A stretch of DNA of 64,000 nucleotides from JBDGYW01 sp964518955 (lineage in GTDB: Bacteria; Gemmatimonadota; Gemmatimonadetes; Gemmatimonadales; GWC2-71-9). Where the stretch lies: assembly GCA_964518955.1 (NCBI GenBank), contig CAZFHS010000001.1:259725-323724 (forward strand), given 5' to 3'. Positions 17,905-27,219 of the stretch are shown here, in pieces (within the stretch, counting starts at the first letter, position 1; the number at the start of each line of letters is the position of its first letter). The translations under genes were made by a program, and so were the position numbers. The notes beneath the pieces were generated by a model that made no database searches, was not told where the DNA came from, and saw only the letters and a program-made list of their open reading frames with translations.

Positions 17905-19083
17905 GTGCAGATGAATACGATACAGCTCACTCCGATAGATCACATCTTCACCGGTGTCGGTTCCTATCCCATCGAGTTCGTATTCGCCTACAGAGACAGG
18001 ATCGATCCAGAACGGCTTCAGTCGAGTCTGAGCGAGGTAGTTCGGCTCTTCGTGCCTGTGAGCAGCAGACTCGAGCACGTGTCCAGCAACACCTACGCGC
18101 TTACACCATGCGAAGACGGTCTTCGCTTTCAGACGACCGAGTCCTCAGCGAGTTTCGGCGACCCGGATGCCCGATACGATTTCCTCGACTCCGTGAACAG
18201 TGTCCCTGGAGAGCCACTCACTCGGATCAAACTCACCCAAGCGCCCGAGGGCTCTGTGCTTGGCGTGAGCATGTCGCACGCGGTGGGAGACGGGTTTAGC
18301 TACTTCCACTTCCTCTCAACTTGGGCGCGGCTCTTTCGAGGAAACAAATTTCTCGAACCTTACATTGGACGCGAGCAACTGATCCCGGAACAGCAGGACC
18401 ATCGCAACCACGTCACACCGGCCGACGTGCTGGCCGCTTCGGGAATCTTCTGGGACGAGCGTCGCCGCTCAATCGCACGAGACCGCATTCACTGGGACAG
18501 GTTTCACCTCTCACAAGATGAACTGAGCGAGTTGCTTGCGGAGGCGCAGCCAGATGTCGATGCGCGATTGTCATTCAACGACGTAGTCTCTGGCCATCTC
18601 TGGAGGACCTACATCGCCAAGTGGAACGGTGGTGAAGGAGAGAACCTCACCTACATCAGCTGCCCGGTCGACTTCCGCAGGATTTTCAAAGGGTTCCCGC
18701 GCACCTATTTCGGTAACGGCGTCGGCCTGGCCACGCGATCGTTCCTGCGCAATGCACTAGCTGACGCACCTCTCGGCCAGCTGGCGTCTATCGTTCGTGA
18801 GGGGGTTGCCTCCGTCGATGAGGCCTATATTCAAAACGCCCTGAGCACTCTAGAAGTCCAACGAGAGCAGGAAGGGCTGTCCGTGCTCGAGGAGAACCAC
18901 GTGATGCATCCGCGGAGCGGCATCCTGATCACCAATTTGTCACGCCTGCCGGTCAACGAACTCGAGTTTGATGCCGGTCCGCCCGTGGCATTCGACATAC
19001 TGACTCCGGCCGTGCGCGGTGCGGTAGTACTGCCCGCCGAAGACGGTGTCGACATCAGAGTCTGCTGCCCGTTGGAGGAGTGA
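17905..19083 (+). CDS. BAHD-like acyltransferase
   Basis: A 392-residue protein resembling the BAHD/trichothecene-acetyltransferase group of CoA-dependent acyltransferases, best known from plants and fungi. The active-site HxxxD lies in SMSHAVGDGFSYFHF near residue 118. A C-terminal segment, ITNLSRLPVNELEFDAG, occupies the place of the structural DFGWG motif, though the motif itself is altered. The middle shows the usual SFNDVVSGHLWR pattern of the second domain. A condensation-domain-like ancestor is the alternative. The start is the GTG at 17905 or the ATG at 17911. The next two genes run in the same direction. It would move an acyl group from CoA to an alcohol or amine. Confidence 0.75.
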   Translation: MQMNTIQLTPIDHIFTGVGSYPIEFVFAYRDRIDPERLQSSLSEVVRLFVPVSSRLEHVSSNTYALTPCEDGLRFQTTESSASFGDPDARYDFLDSVNSVPGEPLTRIKLTQAPEGSVLGVSMSHAVGDGFSYFHFLSTWARLFRGNKFLEPYIGREQLIPEQQDHRNHVTPADVLAASGIFWDERRRSIARDRIHWDRFHLSQDELSELLAEAQPDVDARLSFNDVVSGHLWRTYIAKWNGGEGENLTYISCPVDFRRIFKGFPRTYFGNGVGLATRSFLRNALADAPLGQLASIVREGVASVDEAYIQNALSTLEVQREQEGLSVLEENHVMHPRSGILITNLSRLPVNELEFDAGPPVAFDILTPAVRGAVVLPAEDGVDIRVCCPLEE

Positions 19084-19123
19084 CTGGCGAATCACGACAC
19101 AACGTTTTTTCTGGGGGGAATCT

Positions 19124-19861
19124 GTGAAGCGCTTCAAAAATGTCGTTTTAGCGTGTCTGTTTCTGAGCTTGGGATGTGCATCTTTGGGCATGAACTCGGT
19201 TCAGCGCCTGAACCAGCTCTCGCCTGGCATGACGAGCGATGAAGTCGTCGAGATATTGGGGGAACCCCAATCGTCCGAAATGACTGCGGACAACTGGGTT
19301 CTCAAATACACACTGCACGAAAACTGGAAGGGGCACGTGCCGTACTTCATAGTTTTCGACAAGGAGACGAGGAAGTTGCTTGCCTGGCACGAAGACGAAG
19401 AGGGATACCAACGTAACCAGCAACAGCTCGGCGAGACCTTCCAGCCACTGCTCGAGGGTCAAAACCAGGGCGGCACAGCAACACCGGTTGGCCCGAACGA
19501 TCCTGAGTTACAAAGATGGATCACGGGCAATTACTATAGCTTTTCGTCCAGCGCGGTCGTCTCGGCATCGTCTGAACGTTCGCTTACACTCTGTGTAAAC
19601 GGTCAATTCCGCGCCGCCGGCGAGTTCAGTGCAAGCGGCAATCGTGACAGCGGCGGCAACACCGACTGGGGCGCAGCGAGTCAGGGTGGCGAAGCCGGAG
19701 CCTGGACGATCTCGGGTGACCGGCAGGCCGGCACCATCACACTGTCCTATCCGGACGGATCGACAAGGAATGTGCAGTACCGAGTCGGCTCCCAGCAGGA
19801 GCAGACCATGTACTTCGATGATAGGCAATACGCCTACGCGGGGGAGGCTGTTTGTCGCTAG
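19124..19861 (+). CDS. lipoprotein with BamE/SmpA-like N-terminal domain
   Basis: A 245-residue lipoprotein. The GTG at 19124 follows a G-rich ribosome site (CTGGGGGGAATCT). A short signal peptide ends in the lipobox LSLGCAS. Residues about 28-90 (LSPGMTSDEVVEILGEPQ and the following strands) match the SmpA/OmlA/BamE fold, which often binds protein partners at the cell envelope. The second half (about 125-245) is Ser/Gly-rich with beta-strand spacing and a GEFSASG...GGAW...ISGDRQAG pattern seen in small secreted proteins of unknown role. It lies 40 bases after the acyltransferase gene. Confidence 0.7.
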   Translation: MKRFKNVVLACLFLSLGCASLGMNSVQRLNQLSPGMTSDEVVEILGEPQSSEMTADNWVLKYTLHENWKGHVPYFIVFDKETRKLLAWHEDEEGYQRNQQQLGETFQPLLEGQNQGGTATPVGPNDPELQRWITGNYYSFSSSAVVSASSERSLTLCVNGQFRAAGEFSASGNRDSGGNTDWGAASQGGEAGAWTISGDRQAGTITLSYPDGSTRNVQYRVGSQQEQTMYFDDRQYAYAGEAVCR

Positions 19862-19936
19862 AGATCTCACGAAGATTCGAATCCGCCGTGCCTGCGCAGC
19901 GTCGATGTGGGTCAACCGTTGGACAAGGAGTGTTTG

Positions 19937-20551
19937 GTGCATAACTCATTCAAACTGGCAGTTGTGATCGCAGTTGTTCTCGGGGCCCTGTCCCCCTCGA
20001 ATCTTGCATCTCAGGGAACCATCACCCTCTTCAACGGCACCGATCTCACCGGCTGGACCATCTACGGTACAGAGTTTTGGTACGTCGAAAACGGCGAGAT
20101 GATATGCGAGAGTGGTCCGGACTCAGCCTACGGGTATTTGGCCACTGAGGCCAGCTTCAAAGATTTCGAGTTGACCCTGGAGTTTCTGCAAGAGGCGGAC
20201 GGGAACAGCGGAGTGTTTTTCCGCTCACACATAGAAGGCACGCGCATCAGCGGCTGGCAGGCCGAGGTGGCTCCGCCGGGAAGCAACACTGGTGGCATAT
20301 ACGAATCGTACGGCCGGGGCTGGCTCATTCAGCCAGAGCTAGGTAAGGACAGTGCGCTGCGTATGGGTGAGTGGAACACGATGCACCTCCGTGTAATCGG
20401 GAGCCGCGTGACTACCTGGCTAAACGGTGTGGAAATGGTGGACTTGGTCGACGAGCAGATCGGTGCGGCCGAGGGGCACATCGCCCTGCAGATTCACGAT
20501 GGGGGAGGAATCAGAGTTCGGTGGCGAAACCTTCGGGTGGTTGTGCGGTGA
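19937..20551 (+). CDS. DUF1080 (3-keto-disaccharide hydrolase-like) protein, exported
   Basis: A 204-residue exported beta-sandwich protein. AAGGAG at 19925-19930 fixes the GTG start at 19937. The signal peptide ends near NLASQG. The DUF1080 signature follows: LFNGTDLTGW, YVENGEMICE, FELTLEFLQ, GNSGVFFRS, GGIYE, EWNTMHLRVIG and GHIALQIHDGG. DUF1080 proteins are concanavalin-like, and some hydrolyse 3-keto-glycosides. It is the third gene in the run after the acyltransferase. Confidence 0.85.
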   Translation: MHNSFKLAVVIAVVLGALSPSNLASQGTITLFNGTDLTGWTIYGTEFWYVENGEMICESGPDSAYGYLATEASFKDFELTLEFLQEADGNSGVFFRSHIEGTRISGWQAEVAPPGSNTGGIYESYGRGWLIQPELGKDSALRMGEWNTMHLRVIGSRVTTWLNGVEMVDLVDEQIGAAEGHIALQIHDGGGIRVRWRNLRVVVR

Positions 20552-20563
20552 GGGCGGGATTCC

Positions 20564-20684
20564 GCCAGGGCAATCCCCCTTCGCGGACTGATGGTTGCGG
20601 GCTGCCGCTACGCCAGGGCACTCCCCCTACGCGGGCGGTAGTTTAGAAAGAAAACTAAGGCCCGCTTCGGGGGACTGCCCTGGC
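20564..20684. repeat. REP-like repeat cluster: two direct copies and one inverted copy
   Basis: A 25-base unit beginning GCCAGGGCA, with a C5 run and ending in a GCGGGC-like tail, occurs at 20564-20586 and 20612-20636 and inverted at 20660-20684. The second and third copies can pair into a long hairpin whose loop includes the A-rich bases 20646-20655. A further copy lies at 37923-37947. The 20552-20844 gap holds no gene. Confidence 0.7.
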
Positions 20685-20844
20685 TTCGTGACACCCGCTA
20701 TAGAAGACTGTCGCAGAATGCCAGCGGCAGAGACACTTTACTACTCTTCGCCCACGGCACCACCGATTCCACCGTGAAGAAGTAGATGAGCATAGTGCGC
20801 GAAAATGCACGCGGGTACCGCGCCTACAAGATGTTAATCCCCAG

Positions 20845-22059
20845 TTAGCCGGCCGGCGCGAGCACCTCCCCTACCCTTCTCACCACGGTGTCGATCTCGT
20901 CGTCCTTGAGCATCGCTGCCCCTATCTCGAGATGGCCGTCTGCCAGGCCGAGGTAGCAGGTACGAATCGACGGTTCGCCTTGCTCCAAAAGGACTTGAGC
21001 CTCCTCATCCGTGAGCGGGACACGTGACCTGTCCCAGAGAATTCGGAGGTGGGGACGCCCGCCTTCGGTTACGGGGTAGGTCACCTCAGTCTGGATGGCC
21101 GGGTAGGCCTCGAATTTCTCCGCCAGCAGGTTGACCACACCGGTCTCCCTGACGTTCTCGACCGAGTAGTCGTACGTAAGGCTCACTTCGACGGCGGCCA
21201 GCATTCCAAGCATTTCTTCCTTACTGACCTTCATTCCGCGACCAACGGTGTCGGAGTTCGGAGAGTTATTCAGACGGGCCGCCTCAATTAGATCGCTGCG
21301 CCCAAGTAGCATGCCGGCGCTGTACGGTCCGCGAAGGCCCTTTCCGCCAGAGAACGCGGCGAGATCGAACCCACCCTCCAGGTAGCCCGACAATCCTTCG
21401 ACAGGCGGAACAGTATTCGACCCGTCGATCAGTGTAGGGATTCCCAGTTCTCTTCCCTTCGCGGCGAACTCAGTCAAAGAGACTGAGTCGTTCTCCTCCA
21501 TGATCTTGCAGAAGAAGAGCATGGCGGTCCTGTTGTTGACAGCTCTGTCGATCTGGTCGAGGGTTTCCACTTCCACAAAACGCACGCCCGCACTCCGCAC
21601 CCCGTGGTCGTATGAGTATCGGTGAGTTTTCAATACGATCACTTCGTTCTTCATACCGCGCAGGTCGGGCACTCTGCCGATCAGATCGGTATCAGTGCCG
21701 GTCACGCACGCTGCAGTGCCCAACGTCATGGCCGACGTGGCGCCCGAAGTGACCATGGCGGATTCACAGCCGATCAGCTCCGCCAGGCGCCTTCCTACAG
21801 CCTCCTGTAGTTCCTCCATTATGACGTTGCGAGTTCGGGCGTACTCCATCGCTGCAACGACTTCAGGCCACATGTTACGCCCACCAAGCGCCGAGTACGC
21901 AGCGGCCGCGTTGATGAATGGCTTGACACCGATCTCCCCAAACCAGTCACGTTCATCCTGTGGATCGGAGGAGGCGGCACATCCTTCTACTGACGTGAGC
22001 AGTGCCGTACCCGGCACCAGCGTCGCAGCATTCTTCAAAAAGGATCGTCGGTTCGTCAC
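20845..22059 (-). CDS. Tat-exported SelA-like PLP-dependent enzyme
   Basis: A 404-residue fold-type I PLP protein related to selenocysteine synthase (SelA) and D-glucosaminate-6-phosphate ammonia-lyase-like enzymes. The PLP lysine is in FSGGKGLRGPYSAG (about 238), preceded by LIDGSNTVPP. A twin-arginine signal (VTNRRSFLKNAATL) shows export with its cofactor, unusual for this fold but seen in scavenging lyases. I use the GTG at 22059, which follows GAGGGAGTAAC. It starts 35 bases after the M28 peptidase gene ends, so they share an operon. Real tRNA-selenium chemistry is unlikely for an exported protein; an amino-sugar or amino-acid lyase or aldolase is more plausible. Confidence 0.8.
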   Translation of the reverse strand: MTNRRSFLKNAATLVPGTALLTSVEGCAASSDPQDERDWFGEIGVKPFINAAAAYSALGGRNMWPEVVAAMEYARTRNVIMEELQEAVGRRLAELIGCESAMVTSGATSAMTLGTAACVTGTDTDLIGRVPDLRGMKNEVIVLKTHRYSYDHGVRSAGVRFVEVETLDQIDRAVNNRTAMLFFCKIMEENDSVSLTEFAAKGRELGIPTLIDGSNTVPPVEGLSGYLEGGFDLAAFSGGKGLRGPYSAGMLLGRSDLIEAARLNNSPNSDTVGRGMKVSKEEMLGMLAAVEVSLTYDYSVENVRETGVVNLLAEKFEAYPAIQTEVTYPVTEGGRPHLRILWDRSRVPLTDEEAQVLLEQGEPSIRTCYLGLADGHLEIGAAMLKDDEIDTVVRRVGEVLAPAG

Positions 22060-22093
22060 CGTTACTCCCTCATGGTTGTTCGAAGGCCTAGTT

Positions 22094-23476
22094 TCAATTC
22101 GCCCTGGGCAGAGTTTCTTCCATATCAGCAACCACGTATACCGTCACCGCCAATGCGGCAATACATTCGGCCATTTCGCGTGGATCCAACTTGTCGATGG
22201 TATCTGCTGCGGTGTGGTGATACCAGAAATAGCGAGATCCGTCGACTTGCAGGCCCATGCCCGGTACACCTTCCCTCATGATCGGGCCGATGTCTGCACC
22301 TCCGCCCCCTCGCGTCACTTCCACTCCGATCGGCGCGAGAAGTGGCGTAATGCCAGAAAGGATTTCGAACGCCTCATCCGAACCGCTGAAGCCAAGGGAA
22401 TGCGGTTTGAACACGCCGCCGTCAGACTCGATCGCGAGAACATGGTCGTCGAGTTCGTCGATGTGGGCGTCACGATATCCGTTTCCGCCGCGAAGTCCGT
22501 TCTCCTCGTTGGTGAACAACACCGCTCGTACCGTGCGTCGGGGGCGCAGGCCCAGTTGGTGCAGCAGTCGCACCGCCTCCCAGGCGGCAACGATGCCACC
22601 ACCGTCATCCATCGCTCCCTGCCCAACGTCCCATGTATCACTGTGCCCACCCACCACGATCACCTCATGCGGCATTTCAGAGCCAACGATTTCTCCAATG
22701 ACATTGCGGGAGGGAACATCAGGCAGAGTCTCAGCTTCCATCGTGAGTCGAACGACAATGCGTTCGCCTCGGTCCTGCATCCGGTGCAGCAGTGTAGCAT
22801 CCTCGATCGTGAGTGCGGCGTGCGGAATCCTGGGGACGCCTTCGCTATAACTCATCCCACCAGTGTGCGGAGTCTGCATCGAGTACGGAGTGACCGATCG
22901 TATCAGGCTCGCCACGGCGCCCACCTGTGCGGCCGCTACCGCTCCCCTGCCCCGATACTGCACGGTTTCTCCGTAGCTCGTGAATGGGACGTCGAACAAG
23001 ACGATCTTGCCCACCGCTTCGGCGGCACGCGCGGTTAGATCTTCGAAACTTTCGACGACCAGCACCTCTGCCGTGACTCCCACCTGCGGCGTTCCAACGC
23101 TTCCTCCCAAACCGAGCATCGGGAGATTCTTCTCCCGAGGTTCGAGAAGAACCGCCGACTCATTACCACGCACCCAGTGCGGCACCATGACAGGTTCCCC
23201 TCGTACGTTTTCCAAACCGTCTGCCAGCATCTGCTCGAGAATCCAGTCGAGCGCACGCTCGAGGCTTTCTGACCCGCTGAACCTGTGACCGAATCTGTCG
23301 GATAGCTCAGTCAGCCTAGCAAAGGCCGAGCTGTCGGCAAGCGCCGTAGAGATGATCCGGTTCGCGGCATCTCCGAAACGAGACTCGAGAGTCGGCGTGA
23401 CGTCAGCTGTCTGCGCATCCATTGGAGCAAGGACCAAGAGTACGACGAACAAACAAAGGCTGAATCGTGTAAGCAT
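22094..23476 (-). CDS. M28 family zinc aminopeptidase, exported
   Basis: A 460-residue exported aminopeptidase with a signal peptide ending near PMDAQ. A PA-type insert lies around residues 120-230. The M28 di-zinc centre is clear: VVGGHSDTWDVGQGAMDDGGG (about 279), the catalytic Glu pair in FTNEENG, then IESDGG and the last His in FWYHHTAADT. I use the ATG at 23476 because it opens the signal peptide. It is first in a two-gene operon with the SelA-like enzyme. Confidence 0.92.
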   Translation of the reverse strand: MLTRFSLCLFVVLLVLAPMDAQTADVTPTLESRFGDAANRIISTALADSSAFARLTELSDRFGHRFSGSESLERALDWILEQMLADGLENVRGEPVMVPHWVRGNESAVLLEPREKNLPMLGLGGSVGTPQVGVTAEVLVVESFEDLTARAAEAVGKIVLFDVPFTSYGETVQYRGRGAVAAAQVGAVASLIRSVTPYSMQTPHTGGMSYSEGVPRIPHAALTIEDATLLHRMQDRGERIVVRLTMEAETLPDVPSRNVIGEIVGSEMPHEVIVVGGHSDTWDVGQGAMDDGGGIVAAWEAVRLLHQLGLRPRRTVRAVLFTNEENGLRGGNGYRDAHIDELDDHVLAIESDGGVFKPHSLGFSGSDEAFEILSGITPLLAPIGVEVTRGGGGADIGPIMREGVPGMGLQVDGSRYFWYHHTAADTIDKLDPREMAECIAALAVTVYVVADMEETLPRAN

Positions 23477-23867
23477 GGGCAACACCGGAAAGAGATGAGC
23501 TAACGCAGAACGGACGCGAAACAACGTCCGCTAAAATGCAGCAGGCGAAAGAGGATTGCCAGAGTTGGTGGTAAATGCTCCCACAAACGTCCTATGGGTT
23601 TGACAGTCTGGAAAACCGTCTGCTGTAAGAGGCCACCATATGGAGAGGACGTTCCCAATGAAGCTTCGGTACTGGAGGTGCTCGACGCCAACCTTCCAGA
23701 GACCAGCCTCTATCTCGTTCCCGGGCACTCTCTTCCAGACTCACTTTTTCTGACTCCTCTAGTGGCACCCCTGATCCCCGCCTGGATTCTGTTTGGGATC
23801 TGTCGGGGGGTAGCTCCGAGGTTCGTCGGGCGGGTTACCTTCGTCGGACTCGTGCTGGCCTGGAGGA
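23477..23867. other. 391-base gap, no gene seen
   Basis: This lies between two leftward peptidase genes. Only short unsupported frames are present, and I see no clear hairpin or promoter. Confidence 0.4.
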
Positions 23868-24950
23868 TCAAGCCGGTCCACTAGCCAACACCGCCTCGAA
23901 CAGGCGCAGCAGATTCCCTCCCATGATCTTCTCGATGTCTGCCCGGGAGTACCCTCGGTCCAGCAGTGTCCGAGAAATGCCGGGCAATCCCGCGGCTGAC
24001 TCGAGTCCCACGGTGTGGTGCTCCGACCCCAGGAAGTCCGACCCGATCCCGACGTGATCGACCCCGGCAACCTGCACGATGTGGTCAATGTGATCGACGA
24101 GCATCGAAACGGTCACTGTACTGTCGGGATAGAATGACGAGATGTGCCCGGGGTAAAACGTCACCGAGATCACGCCACCCTTCTCTGCGAGCGCCCGGAT
24201 AATGGAATCGGGGATCTGCCTGGGTACATCGTTCAACGCACGAGCACATGAATGAGATGCAACGACGGGTTGGACGGAAGTGCGGATGAGGTCCATTTGC
24301 AGACTGTCGTCGGCGTGTGAAATGTCGATGATGATACCCAGGCGGTTCATTTCTGAAACCACCTGCTGCCCGAAGTCGCTGAGAACTGCTAGGTCTTCAT
24401 CACCCTGCCGGTAGGCGGACGTCGCAATCGGATCGTTCGGAAGGGTGATCATACGAACGCCTGCCTCATGGAACCGCTCGAGCGCGCCCACGTCACCCTC
24501 GAAGGGATCGGCGGCCTCCACGCTCAGAAGGACCGCACGCTTGCCGGTTTGATGAATGCTGGAAATGTCCGTGGGCGAGAGAGCGACCTCCGCCAGACCT
24601 CCAAGCCTCGCCACCTCCTGCCTCAACATTCCGATGTCTTCGAGGATCTGTACGGGTTCGGTCTGTCCGGTGGACTCCCTCCTCAGCAGCGGAACCGAGA
24701 AGAACACAGCATCCAACCCGCCTTCTTGCATAGTGATGAAGTCGAGCTCGAACGTCCCGGTCTTTTCACCCAGGTTCAACGCCTCTGCCGCGCCCGGTTT
24801 TGGATGTGCATGCGCGTCAACTACGATTGCCTGCTCATGGATCGTGGGCGCAGTCTCGCTTTGAGGTTGGTCCTCGCTATATGAACAAGCGAGGAATAAC
24901 ACTGGGATAGCAAGTATGGATGCGGTTCTCAGGTCGCTGAAGTCGTACAT
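23868..24950 (-). CDS. M19 membrane dipeptidase-like lipoprotein
   Basis: A 360-residue protein of the renal-dipeptidase (M19) family, which splits dipeptides, including those with a C-terminal D-residue. Visible motifs are VVDAHAHPKP (about 51; the usual HxD is HxH here), the bridging-Glu region LLSVEAAD, DISHADDS, VVASHSCARALNDVPR and VGIGSDFLGSEH. The N-terminus from MYDFSDLRTA runs into a hydrophobic segment with LFLACS, a lipobox. I use the ATG at 24950; upstream codons (to 25256) do not look coding. The His-for-Asp change may alter metal use but does not abolish ligand character. Confidence 0.85.
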   Translation of the reverse strand: MYDFSDLRTASILAIPVLFLACSYSEDQPQSETAPTIHEQAIVVDAHAHPKPGAAEALNLGEKTGTFELDFITMQEGGLDAVFFSVPLLRRESTGQTEPVQILEDIGMLRQEVARLGGLAEVALSPTDISSIHQTGKRAVLLSVEAADPFEGDVGALERFHEAGVRMITLPNDPIATSAYRQGDEDLAVLSDFGQQVVSEMNRLGIIIDISHADDSLQMDLIRTSVQPVVASHSCARALNDVPRQIPDSIIRALAEKGGVISVTFYPGHISSFYPDSTVTVSMLVDHIDHIVQVAGVDHVGIGSDFLGSEHHTVGLESAAGLPGISRTLLDRGYSRADIEKIMGGNLLRLFEAVLASGPA

Positions 24951-25490
24951 CGAAAGTCTCGTTTTTGAGTTTGGGTGCTTGATACACCGAAATCGCTGAT
25001 TCGTGCGGACAAAATGTGATCCACGGCACCGCACCGGAGCCCAATTTTCACTACTCTTGTTGTTGCACGAGACTGGAATCCGGCGTGAAGACCGGGCAGC
25101 CTTAGGGAAGAAACTCCCTGGAGCGTAGGAAGGCGCGGACCAGTGCCAACACCGTTCAACGAACTGACATTTGCGCATCAAGGCCGCAAATACTGCTGCC
25201 GTAAGCAAAGTGTGCCTGCTCTGACTTGCGGATCGGTTGCGACAATCAAAACCCACTGGATCGTCGAAATTGAATCGCTCCCCTTTCTGGCCTTCGAAGC
25301 GAACGATGGAGAAGACGAAGATCAGGTTCGGCGCAAGGTGGTCCTATGGGACACGCGCGGAAGGATTCCTGTATCCAGTCACGATTGAATCGACCAGCCA
25401 AACTGAGCGTGGTCTCCTACAGGCCGTAACGCTAGCCACCCAACGAACCCGCACACATATTCCGGTATCTCGATCACGGAGCTAGTCCCT
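24951..25490. other. 540-base divergent gap, no gene recognised
   Basis: This separates the leftward M19 gene from the rightward D-aminoacylase gene and should hold both promoters. A few 60-80-codon frames overlap here without starts or families I recognise. I could not pick out a confident promoter. Confidence 0.4.
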
Positions 25491-27170
25491 GTGCGTTTGA
25501 TGATCATTTTGGCCGCTCTTCTTGCCGTGCTTTCACTCTCGGCGTTTACCCCACGACAGGATTCGCCGGCGAGCCAGTCATACGACGTCGTCTTCCAAGG
25601 CGGCATGGTGCTAGACGGCACCGGCAACCCGGCCTTCCCAGCTGACGTTGCCGTAGTCGGCGACAAGATCGTAGCGGTGCTACGCCCGGGTTCCGCGGTT
25701 GGAGCCGACCGCGTGATCGACATAACCGGCCGCATCATCGCCCCCGGGTTCATAGACATCCATACGCACTCCTACGACAGAGTTACTAACGACACCGTTT
25801 GGGAGGGGGAGGATGCCCAGCGCTATTTCGCCCCCAACTTCGTTTCACAGGGGGTAACTACGGTCGTCTCCAACGAGTGCGGGTATGGAACCACAGACAT
25901 TGGCTTGCAGAAGAGGATACTGACCGAAAAAGGCATCGGCCCGAACGCGATCCTCTTGATCGGTCACAACTCTGTCCGGCGTGCCGTGATGAGAAACGAC
26001 TTTCAGCGGGCTGCCACTGACGACGAGATCGTGGAGATGCGCGCGATAGTTCGACAGGCGATGGAGGACGGCGCGTTTGGCATGTCGTCCGGACTCGAGT
26101 ACGTCCCAGCAATCTGGAGTACCACCGACGAAGTTGTGGCGCTGGTGAACGAGATCGTTCCGTACAGTGGGTTCTTCCAAGCCCACGAAAGGTCCTCAGG
26201 CTACAGTCCGATGTGGTACGTGCCGAGCCAGGACGAGCCCGACCCACCCTCGATGATCGACAACATTCTCGAGCTGATCGAAGTCGGAGAACGGACCAAT
26301 GGCCGGGTCATTGCAACTCACATCAAGGCCCGCGGTTACGACTTCTGGGGCGGGAGTCGCTCGATCATCAACCTTTTGTCCGACGCACGCGAAAGAGGCG
26401 TAGACATCTGGGCAGATGCTTACCCCTACACCAGCTCGGGCAGCGACGGGAGCACGGTATTGATACCGCGCTGGGCTACAGGGCGCGAAACACCTGCCGC
26501 TACGCTGCGAGAAGTCCTCGAGGACGAGGGCCGCAAAGCCGACCTGACAATGGACATCGAGCACAATCTCAACTGGCGAGGCGGCGCCGAGAACGTGATC
26601 GTCATGGACTACCCCGACAGTTCGTTCATCGGCCGCAGTGTCGGTGAGCTGGCCAGGGAGCGGGGAGTCTCGAAAGTGGAGATGGTGATCGCTCTGCAAT
26701 TGGAGGGGAATCCTGAACGCAGGGGCGGCGGGCGCCTGCGCGGCTTCTCGATGGCGGAGATCGATATCGAAGCTTTCTACGCCCAGCCATGGACCGCAAC
26801 AGGTTCGGACGCAAACATCGCCCTGCCCTCCGACGGCCCGGTGCACGCGCGTTTCTACGGCACCTTCCCGCGCAAGATCAGGCACTATGCCCTCGAACAA
26901 GGTGTGATTTCGGTAGAGGACGCTGTCCGCACCTCCACATCTCTCCCCGCCCAGATACTCGGCCTGCGCGACCGCGGTCAGATACGAGAGGGGTTCTTTG
27001 CCGACATAGTCGTCTTCGATCTCGAGACGATCAGGGACGCCGCCACCTTTTTCGAACCGCACCAATACGCCGAGGGTATCGACTACGTAATGGTGACCGG
27101 GCAGTTCGTAGTTGAGGAAGGCACGATGACCTGGGAGCGGGCAGGGAGGGTTTTGACGCGGAGCGATTGA
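25491..27170 (+). CDS. N-acyl-D-amino-acid deacylase family amidohydrolase, exported
   Basis: A 559-residue amidohydrolase of the D-aminoacylase family, which removes acyl groups from N-acyl-D-amino acids. There is a signal peptide (first 20-odd residues). The body opens YDVVFQGGMVLDGTGNPAF, with the HxH metal motif in GFIDIHTHSYD (about 90), a Cys in SNECGYG typical of the family, His in ATHIKARG and Asp in TGSDANIALP. The last 60 residues carry the ADIVVFD beta-sandwich. The GTG at 25491 is 9 bases after GGAG. It is convergent with the next gene and shares a terminator. Confidence 0.88.
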   Translation: MRLMIILAALLAVLSLSAFTPRQDSPASQSYDVVFQGGMVLDGTGNPAFPADVAVVGDKIVAVLRPGSAVGADRVIDITGRIIAPGFIDIHTHSYDRVTNDTVWEGEDAQRYFAPNFVSQGVTTVVSNECGYGTTDIGLQKRILTEKGIGPNAILLIGHNSVRRAVMRNDFQRAATDDEIVEMRAIVRQAMEDGAFGMSSGLEYVPAIWSTTDEVVALVNEIVPYSGFFQAHERSSGYSPMWYVPSQDEPDPPSMIDNILELIEVGERTNGRVIATHIKARGYDFWGGSRSIINLLSDARERGVDIWADAYPYTSSGSDGSTVLIPRWATGRETPAATLREVLEDEGRKADLTMDIEHNLNWRGGAENVIVMDYPDSSFIGRSVGELARERGVSKVEMVIALQLEGNPERRGGGRLRGFSMAEIDIEAFYAQPWTATGSDANIALPSDGPVHARFYGTFPRKIRHYALEQGVISVEDAVRTSTSLPAQILGLRDRGQIREGFFADIVVFDLETIRDAATFFEPHQYAEGIDYVMVTGQFVVEEGTMTWERAGRVLTRSD

Positions 27171-27183
27171 CGCAGTACACAAC

Positions 27184-27212
27184 CAGGTGAGCGGGCATAG
27201 CCCACTCACCTG
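27184..27212. terminator. bidirectional hairpin terminator
   Basis: Arms CAGGTGAG and CTCACCTG enclose GGGC-ATA-GCCC, giving about 12 base pairs. It sits between the convergent D-aminoacylase and beta-lactamase-family genes. Confidence 0.75.
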
Positions 27213-27219
27213 TTGTCAG

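Noticed and set aside
25143..25388. 81-codon frame in the divergent gap
   Set aside because: No recognisable product and no ribosome site.
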